Below, in pieces: positions 7,990 through 22,026 of a DNA stretch of 64,000 nt. The stretch is from assembly GCF_932526225.1 (NCBI RefSeq), contig NC_064040.1:64001-128000 (forward strand), in the 5' to 3' direction. How positions within the stretch are numbered: position 1 is the first letter of the stretch; the number at the start of each line of letters is the position of its first letter. The notes beneath the pieces were generated by a model. It saw nothing but the letters and a program-made list of their open reading frames with translations. It made no database searches and was not told the DNA's origin. The translations under genes were made by a program, and so were the position numbers. This DNA comes from Nematostella vectensis. Its lineage: Eukaryota > Cnidaria > Anthozoa > Actiniaria > Edwardsiidae.

Positions 7990-9993
7990 TTGTATGAAGA
8001 GAGTGCCCCTCTCTTCCCCCTGCTATTGTTGAAATTATGCTCAATAAACTTTTACCTCTTCCCTCTCCACCAGTTAAGCATTCTATGTATGCTTCCCTGT
8101 ACAAAATGCACCCCTTCAAATAGAACATTAAAGTTCACATACTTGTTTACTTCCTCAAACTCTTTGATTTGTGTTTTTTGTTAACTTCCTAGGAACAAAT
8201 TGAATACATATAATCAATAAATCTAGCAAGCTTATTTTGCAAACTCACTTTTTTTTATTATTTTTGCGCAAAACCTATCAGGGTTAAGGGGGTCCAGCAC
8301 AATGAAAAAAAAACGAATTTAAAAAAAGCCCATTGGCCTGGGATCGAACCCGGTCTGAAGAACAAAACGGAAACCATACATACGGATTACCCAATCGGTA
8401 TGGCAGCACAAGGCTTTTACGGAAGGCTGTAAAGAACCTGAAGGCCCCAAGCACCGATATTTCCGAGCGAATATGCTGTACAACACTCTTGCAAGGTTAT
8501 CCCAACCCGCGCATTAATGGGGAGGACAATAACCAGGATCCCAGGCCTGTAATACGGTTACGCCACGCACAGCTCGCCGAGATTGTGGATGACAAAAAAT
8601 AGAGGTCTATTTGGGCGTCTTGGGTCCCTTGGTGACTCGCCATGCGCACGGGCGCATCTCTTTTATTGTGTACATGACATCAAATTAGCGAAGAAAAAAG
8701 ACGCTGTTTTGGTATCATGTGAAAATCATAAAATAAATAGAAATAAAGACGTAAGGGGGGAGAATATTGACATCTTCATATTAGAATATTGACAAAATCC
8801 GCAATTTTGTCTACGCTGACTAAGTAAAGCTGTATTTTACTTTAAAGGGGCAGCAGCATAGTACTGCGCATGTCTGGAGTCAGTGTTTATTGTAGGCTTT
8901 TAAGTGTCAACAAACAGTTGAACTTTTTAAAAGCTGTGAATACCTTATTAAATAATATGCAATATTATATTGAAAACTATGTTAATGGACAGTTTGTGGT
9001 CATTTTGTTTGTTTTGTTTAAAGTCTCCCACATGTACCAAAAGCTCATAAGTCAGTATTAGAATTTCACTGAAGTTCATTGTGTCAGGGCTCTAGAGCTA
9101 TTGCGAATCTCTTAACCATGACACTCCCCTTTTAAAGGAAAGTAAAAAAATCAAAATTGTTGGTGGGGGTCTCTGTTGTGTTTGTTTTCTTTTTAGTTTT
9201 GTTCTATTATTATTATTATTTTCTTTTTTAGAGGGGGAGGGGAATTCAGCTAAAAATAGCCAAGGGTCAATTCAAGCAACTAGTACAAAAGATGTTTTTT
9301 TGCAGTCCTTTATTCAATATATTCAAGGTTATCATGTAATTCTGGTGTTCGACTGCATATATATATATTTTTTCTTTCTTTTCATTACAAGTGCTATATG
9401 TGTAAGTGGTGACCATAGCTATGATTACTATTATTTAGAATAATTTTTTACCTACTAACAGAAAACAACTTGACTGCAAAACACTTGCTGTAGGGCACTC
9501 GATATTAGGCATTACTTTCATGTGGATGTAAGGTTGAAATGTCAAAACCTTCATTTACCCATGAACTACGCTTTAGCGTATTACACTTTGTGGTGATCTG
9601 ATTCTATTGTTCTTTTTTGTGTTTTTTTTTCTAACTATTACCGTTTAACTATCACACTTTGTTTCACGGGTTAATGAAAACCACTCTAATTACTTACAGT
9701 AGTTCTTTTTTAATATTATCATTTACTTGTATAATTTAGATGAGCAATACATATTTCTTTATGGCTTTGTAGAGCTCATCTCGTTCCTCATAAATAACAA
9801 ACAAAATGAAGTTTGTTCTTATTTTGGTGCAAAGGAATCTACAGTAGTTTTCTAATCAGATAATTGTTTTTCTTTTAACACTCACCTGTTATTTCAACAG
9901 CCTTACTTGAGTTTGCTTGTCTCAGAAATAGACCTTGCTTAATAAACAAAGACATGTTACAAACTTATTTAATAATAGGTAACAACTGCAATA
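7990..9993 (+). repeat. Array unit U5
   Basis: The unit is 2,004 bp with the B box at 8340-8350. Like U12 it has CATTTACCCATG near 9552, giving two mismatches in the left arm of the 16-bp inverted repeat, plus GTGTTCGACTG and ATTGCGAATCTC. Its private variants include CAATGAAAAA near 8301 and CGAATTTAAA near 8314. Confidence 0.96.
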
Positions 9994-12003
9994 TTGTATG
10001 AAGAGAGTGCCCCTCTCTTCCCCCTGCTATTGTTGAAATTATGCTCAATAAACTTTTACCTCTTCCCTCTCCACCAGTTAAGCATTCTATGTATGCTTCC
10101 CTGTACAAAATGCACCCCTTCAAATAGAACATTAAATTAGTTCACATACTTGTTTACTTCCTCAAACTCTTTGCTTTGTGTTTTTTGTTAACTTCCTAGG
10201 AACAAATTGAATACATATAATCAATAAATCTAGCAAGCTTATTTTGCAAACTCACTTTTTTTTTATTATTTTTGCGCAAAACCAATCAGGATTAGGGGGG
10301 TCAAGCACAAAGAAAGAAAACGGATAAAAAAAAGCCCATTGGCCTGGGATCGAACCCGGTCTGAAGAAGAAAACGGAAACAATACATACGGATTACCCAA
10401 TCGGTATGGCAGCACAAGGCTTTTACGGAAGGCTGTAAAGAACCCGAAGGCCCCAAGCACCGATATTTCCGAGCGAATATGCTGTACAACACTCTTGCAA
10501 GGTTATCCCAACCCGCGCATTAATGGGGAGGACAATAACCAGGATCCCAGGCCTGTAATACGGTTACGCTACGCACAGCTCGCCGAGATTGTGGATGACA
10601 AAAAATAGAGGTCTATTTGGGCGTCTTGGGTCCCTTGGGGACTCGCCATGCGCACGGGCGCATCTCTTTTATTGTGCACATGACATCAAATTAGCGAAGA
10701 AAAAAGACGCTGTTTTGGTATCATGTGAAAAGCATAAAATAAATAGAAATAAAGACGTAAGGGGGGAGAATATTGGCATATTCATATTAGAATATTGACA
10801 AAATCCGCAATATTGTCTACGCTGACTAAGTAAAGCTGTATTTTACTTTAAAGGGGCAGCAGCATAGTACTGCGCATGTCTGGAGTCAGTGTTTATTGTA
10901 GGCTTTTAAGTGTCTACAAACAGTTGAACTTTTTAAAAGCTGTCAATACCTTATTAAATAATATGCAATATTATATTGAAAACTATGTTAATGGACAGTT
11001 TGTGGTCATTTTTTTTGTTTTGTTTAAAGTCTCCCACATGTACCAAAAGCTCATAAGTCAGTATTAGAATTTCACTGAAGTTCATTGTGTCAGGGCTCTA
11101 GAGCTATTGCAAATCTCTTAACCATGACACTCCCCTTTTAAAGGAAAGTAAAAAAAATCAAAATTGTTGGTGGGGGTCTCTGTTGTGTTTGTTTTCTTTT
11201 TAGTTTTGTTCTATTATTATTATTATTATTTTCTTTTTTAGAGTGGGAGGGGAATTCAGCTAAAAATAGCCAAGGGTCAATTCAAGCAACTAGTATAAAA
11301 GATGTTTTTTGCAGTCCTTTATTCAATATATTCAAGGTTATCATGCAATTCTGGTGTTTGACTGCATATATATATATTTTTTCTTTCTTTTCATTACAAG
11401 TGCTATATGTGTAAGTGGTGACCATAGCTATGATTACTATTATTTAGAATAATTTTTTACCTACTAACAGAAAACAACTTGACTGCAAAACACTTACTGT
11501 AGGGCACTCGATATTAGGCATTACTTTCATGTGGATGTAAGGTTGAAATGTTAAAACCTTCATTAACCCGTGAACTACGCTTTAGCGTATTACACTTTGT
11601 GGTGATCTGATTCTATTGTTCTTTTTTTTTTTTTTTTTTTCTAACTATTACCGTTTAACTATCACACTTTGTTTCACGGGTTAATGAAAACCACTCTAAT
11701 TACTTACAGTAGTTCTTTTTTAATATTATCATTTACTTGTATAATTTAGATGAGCAATACATATTTCTTTATGGCTTTGTAGAGCTCATCTCGTTCCTCA
11801 TAAATAACAAACAAAATGAAGTTTGTTCTTATTTTGGTGCAAAGGAATCTACAGTAGTTTTCTAATCAGATAACTGTTTTTCTTTTAACACTCACCTGTT
11901 ATTTCAACAGCCTTACTTGAGTTTGCTTGTCTCAGAAATAGACCTTGCTTAATAAACAAAGACATGTTACAAACTTATTTAATAATAGGTAACAACTGCA
12001 ATA
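9994..12003 (+). repeat. Array unit U6
   Basis: The unit is 2,010 bp with the B box at 10346-10356. With U13 it shares the 3-bp insertion ATTAAATTAG near 10131, GAAGAAGAAAAC and GGAAACAATAC. The match to U13 ends within the GC-rich segment. The pyrimidine tract near 11621-11640 has grown to 19 consecutive T. ACGCTACGC near 10566 is private. Confidence 0.96.
11621..11640 (+). repeat. Expanded T tract in U6
   Basis: Inside the palindromic element most units read TTCTTTTTTGTGTTTTTTTTCTAAC or the shorter GTGTTTTACTAAC. U6 has 19 consecutive T here, consistent with loss of the interrupting GTG followed by slippage. Confidence 0.8.
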
Positions 12004-14013
12004 TTGTATGAAGAGAGTGCCCCTCTCTTCCCCCTGCTATTGTTGAAATTATGCTCAATAAACTTTTACCTCTTCCCTCTCCACCAGTTAAGCATTCTAT
12101 GTATTCTTCCCTGTACAAAATGCACCCCTTCAAATAGAACATTAAAGTTCACATACTTGTTTACTTCCTCAAACTCTTTGCTTTGTGTTTTTTGTTAACT
12201 TCCTAGGAACAAATTGAATACATATAATCAATAAATCTAGCAAGCTTATTTTGCAAACTCACTTTTTTTATTATTTTTGCGCAAAACCTATCAGGATTAA
12301 GGGGGTCCAGCACAAAGAAAAAAAAAACGAATTAAAAAAAAAGCCCATTGGCCTGGGATCGAACCCGGTCTGAAGAAGAAAACGGAAACCATACATACGG
12401 ATTACCCAATCGGTATGGCAGCACAAGGCTTTTACGGAAGGCTGTAAAGAACCCGAAGGCCCCAAGCACCGATATTTCCGCGCGAATATGCTGTACAACA
12501 CTCTTGCAAGGTTATCCCAACCCGCGCATTAATGGGGAGGACAATAACCAGGATCCCAGGCCTGTAATACGGTTACGCCACGCACAGCTCGCCGAGATTG
12601 TGGATGACAAAAAATAGAGGTCTATTTGGGCGTCTTGGGTCCCTTGGGGACTCGCCATGCGCACGGGCGCATCTCTTTTATTGTGTACATGACATCAAAT
12701 TAGCGAAGAAAAAAGACGCTGTTTTGGTATCATGTGAAAATCATAAAATAAATAGAAATAAAGACGTAAGGGGGGAGAATATTGACATCTTCATATTAGA
12801 ATATTGACAAAATCCGCAATATTGTCTACGCTGACTAAGTAAAGCTATATTTTACTTTAAAGGGGCAGCAGCATAGTACTGCGCATGTCTGGAGTCAGTG
12901 TTTATTGTAGGCTTTTAAGTGTCTACAAACAGTTGAACTTTTTAAAAGCTGTCAATACCTTATTAAATAATATGCAATATTATATTGAAAACTATGTTAA
13001 TGGACAGTTTGTGTCATTTTTTTTGTTTTGTTTAAAGTCTCCCACATGTACCAAAAGCTCATAAGTCAGTATTAGAATTTCACTGAAGTTCATTGTGTCA
13101 GGGCTCTAGAGCTATTGCAAATCTCTTAACCATGACACTCCCCTTTTAAGGGAAAGTAAAAAAAATCAAAATTGTTGGTGGGGGTCTCTGTTGTGTTTGT
13201 TTTCTTTTTAGTTTTGTTCTATTATTATTATTATTATTTTCTTTTTTAGAGGGGGAGGGGAATTCAGCTAAAAATAGCCAAGGGTCAATTCAAGCAACTA
13301 GTATAAAAGATGTTTTTTGCAGTCCTTTATTCAATATATTCAAGGTTATCATGCAATTCTGGTGTTTGACTGCATATATATATATTTTTTCTTTCTTTTC
13401 ATTACAAGTGCTATATGTGTAAGTGGTGACCATAGCTATGATTACTATTATTTAGAATAATTTTTTACCTACTAACAGAAAACAACTTGACTGCAAAACA
13501 CTTACTGTAGGGCACTCGATATTAGGCATTACTTTCATGTGGATGTAAGGTTGAAATGTTAAAACCTTCATTAACCCGTGAACTACGCTTTAGCGTATTA
13601 CACTTTGTGGTGATCTGATTCTATTGTTCTTTTTTTTTTTTTTTTTTTTTCTAACTATTACCGTTTAATTATCACACTTTGTTTCACGGGTTAATGAAAA
13701 CCACTCTAATTACTTACAGTAGTTCTTTTTTAATATTATCATTTACTTGTATAATTTAGATGAGCAATACATATTTCTTTATGGCTTTGTAGAGCTCATC
13801 TCGTTCCTCATAAATAACAAACAAAATGAAGTTTGTTCTTATTTTGGTGCAAAGGAATGTACAGTAGTTTTCTAATCAGATAATTGTTTTTCTTTTAACA
13901 CTCACCTGTTATTTCAACAGCCTTACTTGAGTTTGCTTGTCTCAAAAATAGACCTTGCTTAATAAACAAAGACATGTTACAAACTTATTTAATAATAGGT
14001 AACAACTGCAATA
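12004..14013 (+). repeat. Array unit U7
   Basis: The unit is 2,010 bp with the B box at 12355-12365. It lies between the two copies of the 14-kb-spaced block. Private changes are TTCCGCGCGAATATG near 12476, loss of one G in GTTTGTGTCATT near 13009, CCTTTTAAGGGAAAG near 13143 and TTTAATTATC near 13665. The T tract near 13630-13650 has 21 consecutive T. Confidence 0.96.
13629..13650 (+). repeat. Expanded T tract in U7
   Basis: Twenty-one consecutive T at the site expanded in the preceding unit U6. This suggests the expansion spread by exchange between adjacent units. Homopolymer length is also error-prone in assemblies. Confidence 0.8.
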
Positions 14014-16022
14014 TTGTATGAAGAGAGTGCCCCTCTCTTCCCCCTGCTATTGTTGAAATTATGCTCAATAAACTTTTACCTCTTCCCTCTCCACCAGTTA
14101 AGCATTCTATGTATTCTTCCCTGTACAAAATGCACCCCTTCAAATAGAACATTAAAGTTCACATACTTGTTTACTTCCTCAAACTCTTTGCTTTGTGTTT
14201 TTTGTTAACTTCCTAGGAACAAATTGAATACATATAATCAATAAATCTAGCAAGCTTATTTTGCAAACTCACTTTTTTTTATTTTTTTTGCGCAAAACCT
14301 ATCAGGATTAAGAGGGTCCAGCACAAAGAAAAAAAAACGAATTAAAAAAAAGCCCATTGTCCTGGGATCGAACCCGGTCTGAAGAACAAAACGGAAACCA
14401 TACATACGGATTACCCAATCGGTATGGCAGCACAAGGCTTTTACGGAAGGCTGTAAAGAACCCGAAGGCCCCAAGCACCGATATTTCCGAGCGAATATGC
14501 TGTACAACACTCTTGCAAGGTTATCCCAACCCGCGCATTAATGGGGAGGACAATAACCAGGATCCCAGGCCTGTAATACGGTTACGCCACGCACAGCTCG
14601 CCGAGATTGTGGATGACAAAAAATAGAGGTCTATTTGGGCGTCTTGGGTCCCTTGGGGACTCGCCATGCGCACGGGCGCATCTCTTTTATTGTGTACATG
14701 ACATCAAATTAGCGAAGAAAAAAGACGCTGTTTTGGCATCATGTGAAAATCATAAAATAAATAGAAATAAAGACGTAAGGGGGGAGAATATTGACATCTT
14801 CATATTAGAATATTGACAAAATCCGCAATATTGTCTACGCTGACTAAGTAAAGCTATATTTTACTTTAAAGGGGCAGCAGCATAGTACTGCGCATGTCTG
14901 GAGTCAGTGTTTATTGTAGGCTTTTAAGTGTCTACAAACAGTTAAACTTTTTAAAAGCTGTCAATACCTTATTAAATAATATGCAATATTATATTGAAAA
15001 CTATGTTAATGGACAGTTTGTGGTCATTTTTTTTGTTTTGTTTAAAGTCTCCCACATGTACCAAAAGCTCATAAGTCAGTATTAGAATTTCACTGAAGTT
15101 CATTGTGTCAGGGCTCTAGAGCTATTGCAAATCTCTTAACCATGACACTCCCCTTTTAAAGGAAAGTAAAAAAAAATCAAAATTGTTGGTGGGGGTCTCT
15201 GTTGTGTTTGTTTTCTTTTTAGTTTTGTTCTATTATTATTATTATTATTTTCTTTTTTAGAGGGGGAGGGGAATTCAGCTAAAAATAGCCAAGGGTCAAT
15301 TCAAGCAACTAGTATAAAAGATGTTTTTTGCAGTCCTTTATTCAATATATTCAAGGTTATCATGCAATTCTGGTGTTTGACTGCATATATATATATATTT
15401 TCTTTCTTTTCATTACAAGTGCTATATGTGTAAGTGGTGACCATAGCTATGATTACTATTATTTAGAATAATTTTTTACCTACTAACAGAAAACAACTTG
15501 ACTGCAAAACACTTACTGTAGGGCACTCGATATTAGGCATTACTTTCATGTGGATGTAAGGTTGAAATGTTAAAACCTTCATTAACCCGTGAACTACGCT
15601 TTAGCGTATTACACTTTGTGGTGATCTGATTCTATTGTTCTTTTTTGTGTTTTTTTTTTCTAACTATTACCGTTTAACTATCACACTTTGTTTCACGGGT
15701 TAATGAAAACCACTCTAATTACTTACAGTAGTTCTTTTTTAATATTATCATTTACTTGTATAATTTAGATGAGCAATACATATTTCTTTATGGCTTTGTA
15801 GAGCTCATCTCGTTCCTCATAAATAACAAACAAAATGAAGTTTGTTCTTATTTTGGTGCAAAGGAATCTACAGTAGTTTTCTAATCAGATAATTGTTTTT
15901 CTTTTAACACTCACCTGTTATTTCAACAGCCTTACTTGAGTTTGCTTGTCTCAGAAATAGACCTTGCTTAATAAACAAAGACATGTTACAAACTTATTTA
16001 ATAATAGGTAACAACTGCAATA
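14014..16022 (+). repeat. Array unit U8
   Basis: The unit is 2,009 bp with the B box at 14364-14374. Its first 350 bp differ from U1 (CTATCAGGATTAAGAGGG, CATTGTCCTGGG). From about 14,740 it follows U1, including TTGGCATCATG and GTTAAAC. The change marks the left junction of the second duplicated block. Confidence 0.96.
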
Positions 16023-18024
16023 TTGTATGAAGAGAGTGCCCCTCTCTTCCCCCTGCTATTGTTGAAATTATGCTCAATAAACTTTTACCTCTTCCCTCTC
16101 CACCAGTTAAGCATTCTATGTATGCTTCCCTGTACAAAATGCACCCCTTCAAATAGAACATTAAAGTTCACATACTTGTTTACTTCCTCAAACTCTTTGC
16201 TTTGTGTTTTTTGTTAACTTCCTAGGAACAAATTGAATACATATAATCAATAAATCTAGCAAGCTTATTTTGCAAACTCACTTTTTTTTATTATTTTTGC
16301 GCAAAACCAATCAGGATTAGGGGGGTCAAGCACAAAGAAACAAAACGAATAAAAAAAAGCCCATTGACCTGGGATCGAACCCGGTCTGAAGAACAAAACG
16401 GAAACCATACATACGGATTACCCAATCGGTATGGCAGCACAAGGCTTTTACGGAAGGCTGTAAAGAACCCGAAGGCCCCAAGCACCGATATTTCCGAGCG
16501 AATATGCTGTACAACACTCTTGCAAGGTTATCCCAACCCGCGCATTAATGGGGAGGACAATAACCAGGATCCCAGGCCTGTAATACGGTTACGCCACGCA
16601 CAGCTCGCCGAGATTGTGGATGACAAAAAATAGAGGTCTATTTGGGCGTCTTGGGTCCCTTGGGGACTCGCCATGCGCACGGGCGCATCTCTTTTATTGT
16701 GCACATGACATCAAATTAGCGAAGAAAAAAGACGCTGTTTTGGTATCATGTGAAAATCATAAAATAAATAGAAATAAAGACGTAAGGGGGGAGAATATTG
16801 GCATATTCATATTAGAATATTGACAAAATCCGCAATATTGTCTACGCTGACTAAGTAAAGCTGTATTTTACTTTAAAGGGGCAGCAGCATAGTACTGCGC
16901 ATGTCTGGAGTCAGTGTTTATTGTAGGCTTTTAAGTGTCTACAAACAGTTGAACTTTTTAAAAGCTGTGAATACCTTATTAAATAATATGCAATATTATA
17001 TTGAAAACTATGTTAATGGACAGTTTGTGGTCATTTTGTTTGTTTTGTTTAAAGTCTCCCACATGTACCAAAAGCTCATAAGTCAGTATTAGAATTTCAC
17101 TGAAGTTCATTGTGTCAGGGCTCTAGAGCTATTGCAAATCTCTTAACCATGACACTCCCCTTTTAAAAGAAAGTAAAAAAAAAATCAAAATTGTTGGTGG
17201 GTGTCTCTGTTGTGTTTGTTTTCTTTTTAGTTTTGTTCTATTATTATTATTATTTTCTTTTTTTAGAGGGGGAGGGGAATTCAGCTAAAAATAGCCAAGG
17301 GTCAATTCAAGCAACTAGTATAAAAGATGTTTTTTTGCAGTCCTTTATTCAATATATTCAAGGTTATCATGCAATTCTGTTGTTTGACTGCATATATATA
17401 TATTTTTTCTTTCTTTTCATTACAAGTTCTATATGTGTAAGTGGTGACCATAGCTTTGATTACTATTATTTAGAATATTTTTTTACCTACTAACAGAAAA
17501 CAACTTGACTGCAAAACACTTACTGTAGGGCACTCGATATTAGGCATTACTTTCATGTGGATGTAAGGTTGAAATGTCAAAACCTTCATTAACCCGTGAA
17601 CTACGCTTTAGCGTATTACACTTTGTGGTGATCTGATTCTATTGTTTTTTTTTATGTTTTACTAACTATTACCGTTTAACTATCACACTTTGTTTCACGG
17701 GTTAATGAAAACCACTCTAATTTCTTACAGTAGTTCTTTTTAAATATTATCATTTACTTGTATAATTTAGATGAGCAATACATATTTCTTTATGGCTTTG
17801 TAGAGCTCATCTCGTTCCTCATAAATAACAAACAAAATGAAGTTTGTTCTTATTTTGGTGCAAAGGAATCTACAGTAGTTTTCTAATCAGATAACTGTTT
17901 TTCTTTTAACACTCACCTGTTATTTCAACAGCCTTACTTGAGTTTGCTTGTCTCAGAAATAGACCTTGCTTAATAAACAACGACATGTTACAAACTTATT
18001 TAATAATAGGTAACAACTGCAATA
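16023..18024 (+). repeat. Array unit U9
   Basis: The unit is 2,002 bp with the B box at 16371-16381. It is nearly identical to U2 and the same length. It differs at CATTGACCTGGG (U2 CATTGGCCTGGG), GATGTTTTTTTGC (U2 GATGTGTTTTTGC), AGCTTTGATT and AACAACGACATG near its end. Confidence 0.96.
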
Positions 18025-20021
18025 TTGTATGAAGAGAGTGCCCCTCTCTTCCCCCTGCTATTGTTGAAATTATGCTCAATAAACTTTTACCTCTTCCCTC
18101 TCCACCAGTTAAGCATTCTATGTATTCTTCCCTGTACAAAATGCACCCCTTCAAATAGAACATTAAAGTTCACATACTTGTTTACTTCCTCAAACTCTTT
18201 GCTTTGTGTTTTTTGTTAACTTCCTAGGAACAAATTGAATACATATAATCAATAAATCTAGCAAGCTTATTTTGCAAACTCACTTTTTTTATTATTTTTG
18301 CGCAAAACCTATCAGGATTAAGGGGGTCAAGCACAAAGAAAGAAAACGAATAAAAAAAAGCCCATTGACCTGGGATCGAACCCGGTCTGAAGAACAAAAC
18401 GGAAACCATACATACGGATTACCCAATCGGTATGGCAGCACAAGGCTTTTACGGAAGGCTGTAAAGAACCCGAAGGCCCCAAGCACCGATATTTCCGAGC
18501 GAATATGCTGTACAACACTCTTGCAAGGTTATCCAAACCCGCGCATTAATGGGGAGGACAATAACCAGGATCCCAGGCCTGTAATACGGTTACGCCACGC
18601 ACAGCTCGCCGAGATTGTGGATGACAAAAAATAGAGGTCTATTTGGGCGTCTTGGGTCCCTTGGGGACTCGCCATGCGCACGGGCGCATCTCTTTTATTG
18701 TGTACATGACATCAAATTAGCGAAGAAAAAAGACGCTGTTTTGGTATCATGTGAAAATCATAAAATAAATAGAAATAAAGACGTAAGGGGGGAGAATATT
18801 GACATCTTCATATTAGAATATTGACAAAATCCGCAATTTTGTCTACGCTGACTAAGTAAAGATGTATTTTACTTTAAAGGGGCAGCAGCATAGTACTGCG
18901 CATGTCTGGAGTCAGTGTTTATTGTAGGCTTTTAAGTGTCAACAAACAGTTGAACTTTTTAAAAGCTGTGAATACCTTATTAAATAATATGCAATATTAT
19001 ATTGAAAACTATGTTAATGGACAGTTTGTGGTCATTTTGTTTGTTTTGTTTAAAGTCTCCCACATGTACCAAAAGCTCATAAGTCAGTATTAGAATTTCA
19101 CTGAAGTTCATTGTGTCAGGGCTCTAGAGCTATTGCAAATCTCTTAACCATGACACTCCCCTTTTAAAGGAAAGTAAAAAAAATCAAAATTGTTGGTGGG
19201 GGTCTCTGTTGTGTTTGTTTTCTTTTTAGTTTTGTTCTATTATTATTATTATTTTTTTTTAGAGGGGGAGGGGAATTCAGCTAAAAATAGCCAAGGGTCA
19301 ATTCAAGCAACTAGTACAAAAGATGTTTTTTTGCAGTCCTTTATTCAATATATTCAAGGTTATCATACAATTCTGGTGTTTGACTGCATATATATATTTT
19401 TTCTTTCTTTTCATTACAAGTGCTATATGTGTTAGTGGTGACCATAGCTATTATTACTATTATTTAGAATATTTTTTTACCTACTAACAGAAAACAACTT
19501 GACTGCAAAACACTTACTGTAGGGCACTCGATATTAGGCATTACTTTCATGTGGATGTAAGGTTGAAATGTCAAAACCTTCATTAACCCGTGAACTACGC
19601 TTTAGCGTATTACACTTTGTGGTGATCTGATTCTATTGTTCTTTTTTGTGTTATTTTTCTAACTATTACCGTTTAACTATCACACTTTGTTTCACGGGTT
19701 AATGAAAACCACTCTAATTACTTACAGTAGTTCTTTTTTAATATTATCATTTACTTGTATAATTTAGATGAGCAATACATATTTCTTTATGGCTTTGTAG
19801 AGCTCATCTCGTTCCTCATAAATAACAAACAAAATGAAGTTTGTTCTTATTTTGGTGCAAAGGAATCTACAGTAGTTTTCTAATCAGATAATTGTTTTTC
19901 TTTTAACACTCACCTGTTATTTCAACAGCCTTACTTGAGTTTGCTTGTCTCAGAAATAGACCTTGCTTAATAAACAAAGACATGTTACAAACTTATTTAA
20001 TAATAGGTAACAACTGCAATA
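18025..20021 (+). repeat. Array unit U10
   Basis: The unit is 1,997 bp with the B box at 18372-18382. It has the same length as U3 and shares that unit's diagnostic variants. It differs at AGCTATTATTAC near 19446 and TTTATGGCTTT near 19786, where U3 has lost this consensus to TTTACGG. Confidence 0.96.
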
Positions 20022-22026
20022 TTGTATGAAGAGAGTGCCCCTCTCTTCCCCCTGCTATTGTTGAAATTATGCTCAATAAACTTTTACCTCTTCCCTCTCC
20101 ACCAGTTAAGCATTCTATGTATGCTTCCCTGTACAAAATGCACCCCTTCAAATAGAACATTAAAGTTCACATACTTGTTTACTTCCTCAAACTCTTTGCT
20201 TTGTGTTTTTTGTTAACTTCCTAGGAACAAATTGAATACATATAATCAATAAATCTAGCAAGCTTATTTTGCAAACTCACTTTTTTTTTTATTTTTGCGC
20301 AAAACCTATCAGGGTTAAGGGGGTCCAGCACAAAGAAAAAAAAACGAATTAAAAAAAAGCCCATTGGCCTGGGATCGAACCCGGTCTGAAGAACAAAACG
20401 GAAACCATACATACGGATTACCCAATCGGTATGGCAGCACAAGGCTTTTACGGAAGGCTGTAAAGAACCTGAAGGCCCCAAGCACCGATATTTCCGAGCG
20501 AATATGCTGTACAACACTCTTGCAAGGTTATCCCAACCCGCGCATTAATGGGGAGGACAATAACCAGGATCCTAGGCCTGTAATACGGTTACGCCACGCA
20601 CAGCTCGCCGAGATTGTGGATGACAAAAAATAGAGGTCTATTTGGGCGTCTTGGGTCCCTTGGTGACTCGCCATGCGCACGGGCGCATCTCTTTTATTGT
20701 GTACATGACATCAAATTAGCGAAGAAAAAAGACGCTGTTTTGGTATCATGTGAAAATCATAAAATAAATAGAAATAAAGACGTAAGGGGGGAGAATATTG
20801 ACATCTTCATATTAGAATATTGACAAAATCCGCAATTTTGTCTACGCTGACTAAGTAAAGCTGTATTTTACTTTAAAGGGGCAGCAGCATAGTACTGCGC
20901 ATGTCTGGAGTCAGTGTTTATTGTAGGCTTTTAAGTGTCAACAAACAGTTGAACTTTTTAAAAGCTGTGAATACCTTATTAAATAATATGCAATATTATA
21001 TTGAAAACTATGTTAATGGACAGTTTGTGGTCATTTTGTTTGTTTTGTTTAAAGTCTCCCACATGTACCAAAAGCTCATAAGTCAGTATTAGAATTTCAC
21101 TGAAGTTCATTGTGTCAGGGCTCTAGAGCTATTGCAAATCTCTTAACCATGACACTCCCCTTTTAAAGGAAAGTAAAAAAATCAAAATTGTTGGTGGGGG
21201 TCTCTGTTGTGTTTGTTTTCTTTTTAGTTTTGTTCTATTATTATTATTATTTTCTTTTTTAGAGGGGGAGGGGAATTCAGCTAAAAATAGCCAAGGGTCA
21301 ATTCAAGCAACTAGTACAAAAGATGTTTTTTTGCAGTCCTTTATTCAATATATTCAAGGTTATCATGCAATTCTGGTGTTTGACTGCATATATATATATA
21401 TTTTTTCTTTCTTTTCATTACAAGTGCTATATGTGTAAGTGGTGACCATAGCTATGATTACTATTATTTAGAATATTTTTTTACCTACTAACAGAAAACA
21501 ACTTGACTGCAAAACACTTACTGTAGGGCACTCGATATTAGGCATTACTTTCATGTGGATGTAAGGTTGAAATGTCAAAACCTTCATTAACCCGTGAACT
21601 ACGCTTTAGCGTATTACACTTTGTGGTGATCTGATTCTATTGTTCTTTTTTGTGTTTTTTTTTCTAACTATTACCGTTTAACTATCACACTTTGTTTCAC
21701 GGGTTAATGAAAACCACTCTAATTACTTACAGTAGTTCTTTTTTAATATTGTCATTTACTTGTATAATTTAGATGAGCAATACATATTTCTTTATGGCTT
21801 TGTAGAGCTCATCTCGTTCCTCATAAATAACAAACAAAATGAAGTTTGTTCTTATTTTGGTGCAAAGGAATCTACAGTAGTTTTCTAATCAGATAATTGT
21901 TTTTCTTTTAACACTCACCTGTTATTTCAACAGCCTTACTTGAGTTTGCTTGTCTCAGAAATAGACCTTGCTTAATAAACAAAGAAATGTTACAAACTTA
22001 TTTAATAATAGGTAACAACTGCAATA
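20022..22026 (+). repeat. Array unit U11
   Basis: The unit is 2,005 bp with the B box at 20371-20381. It matches U4 apart from a one-base length difference and AGGATCCTAGGCC near 20568, which breaks one pair of the long-range inverted repeat in the GC-rich core. Confidence 0.96.
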
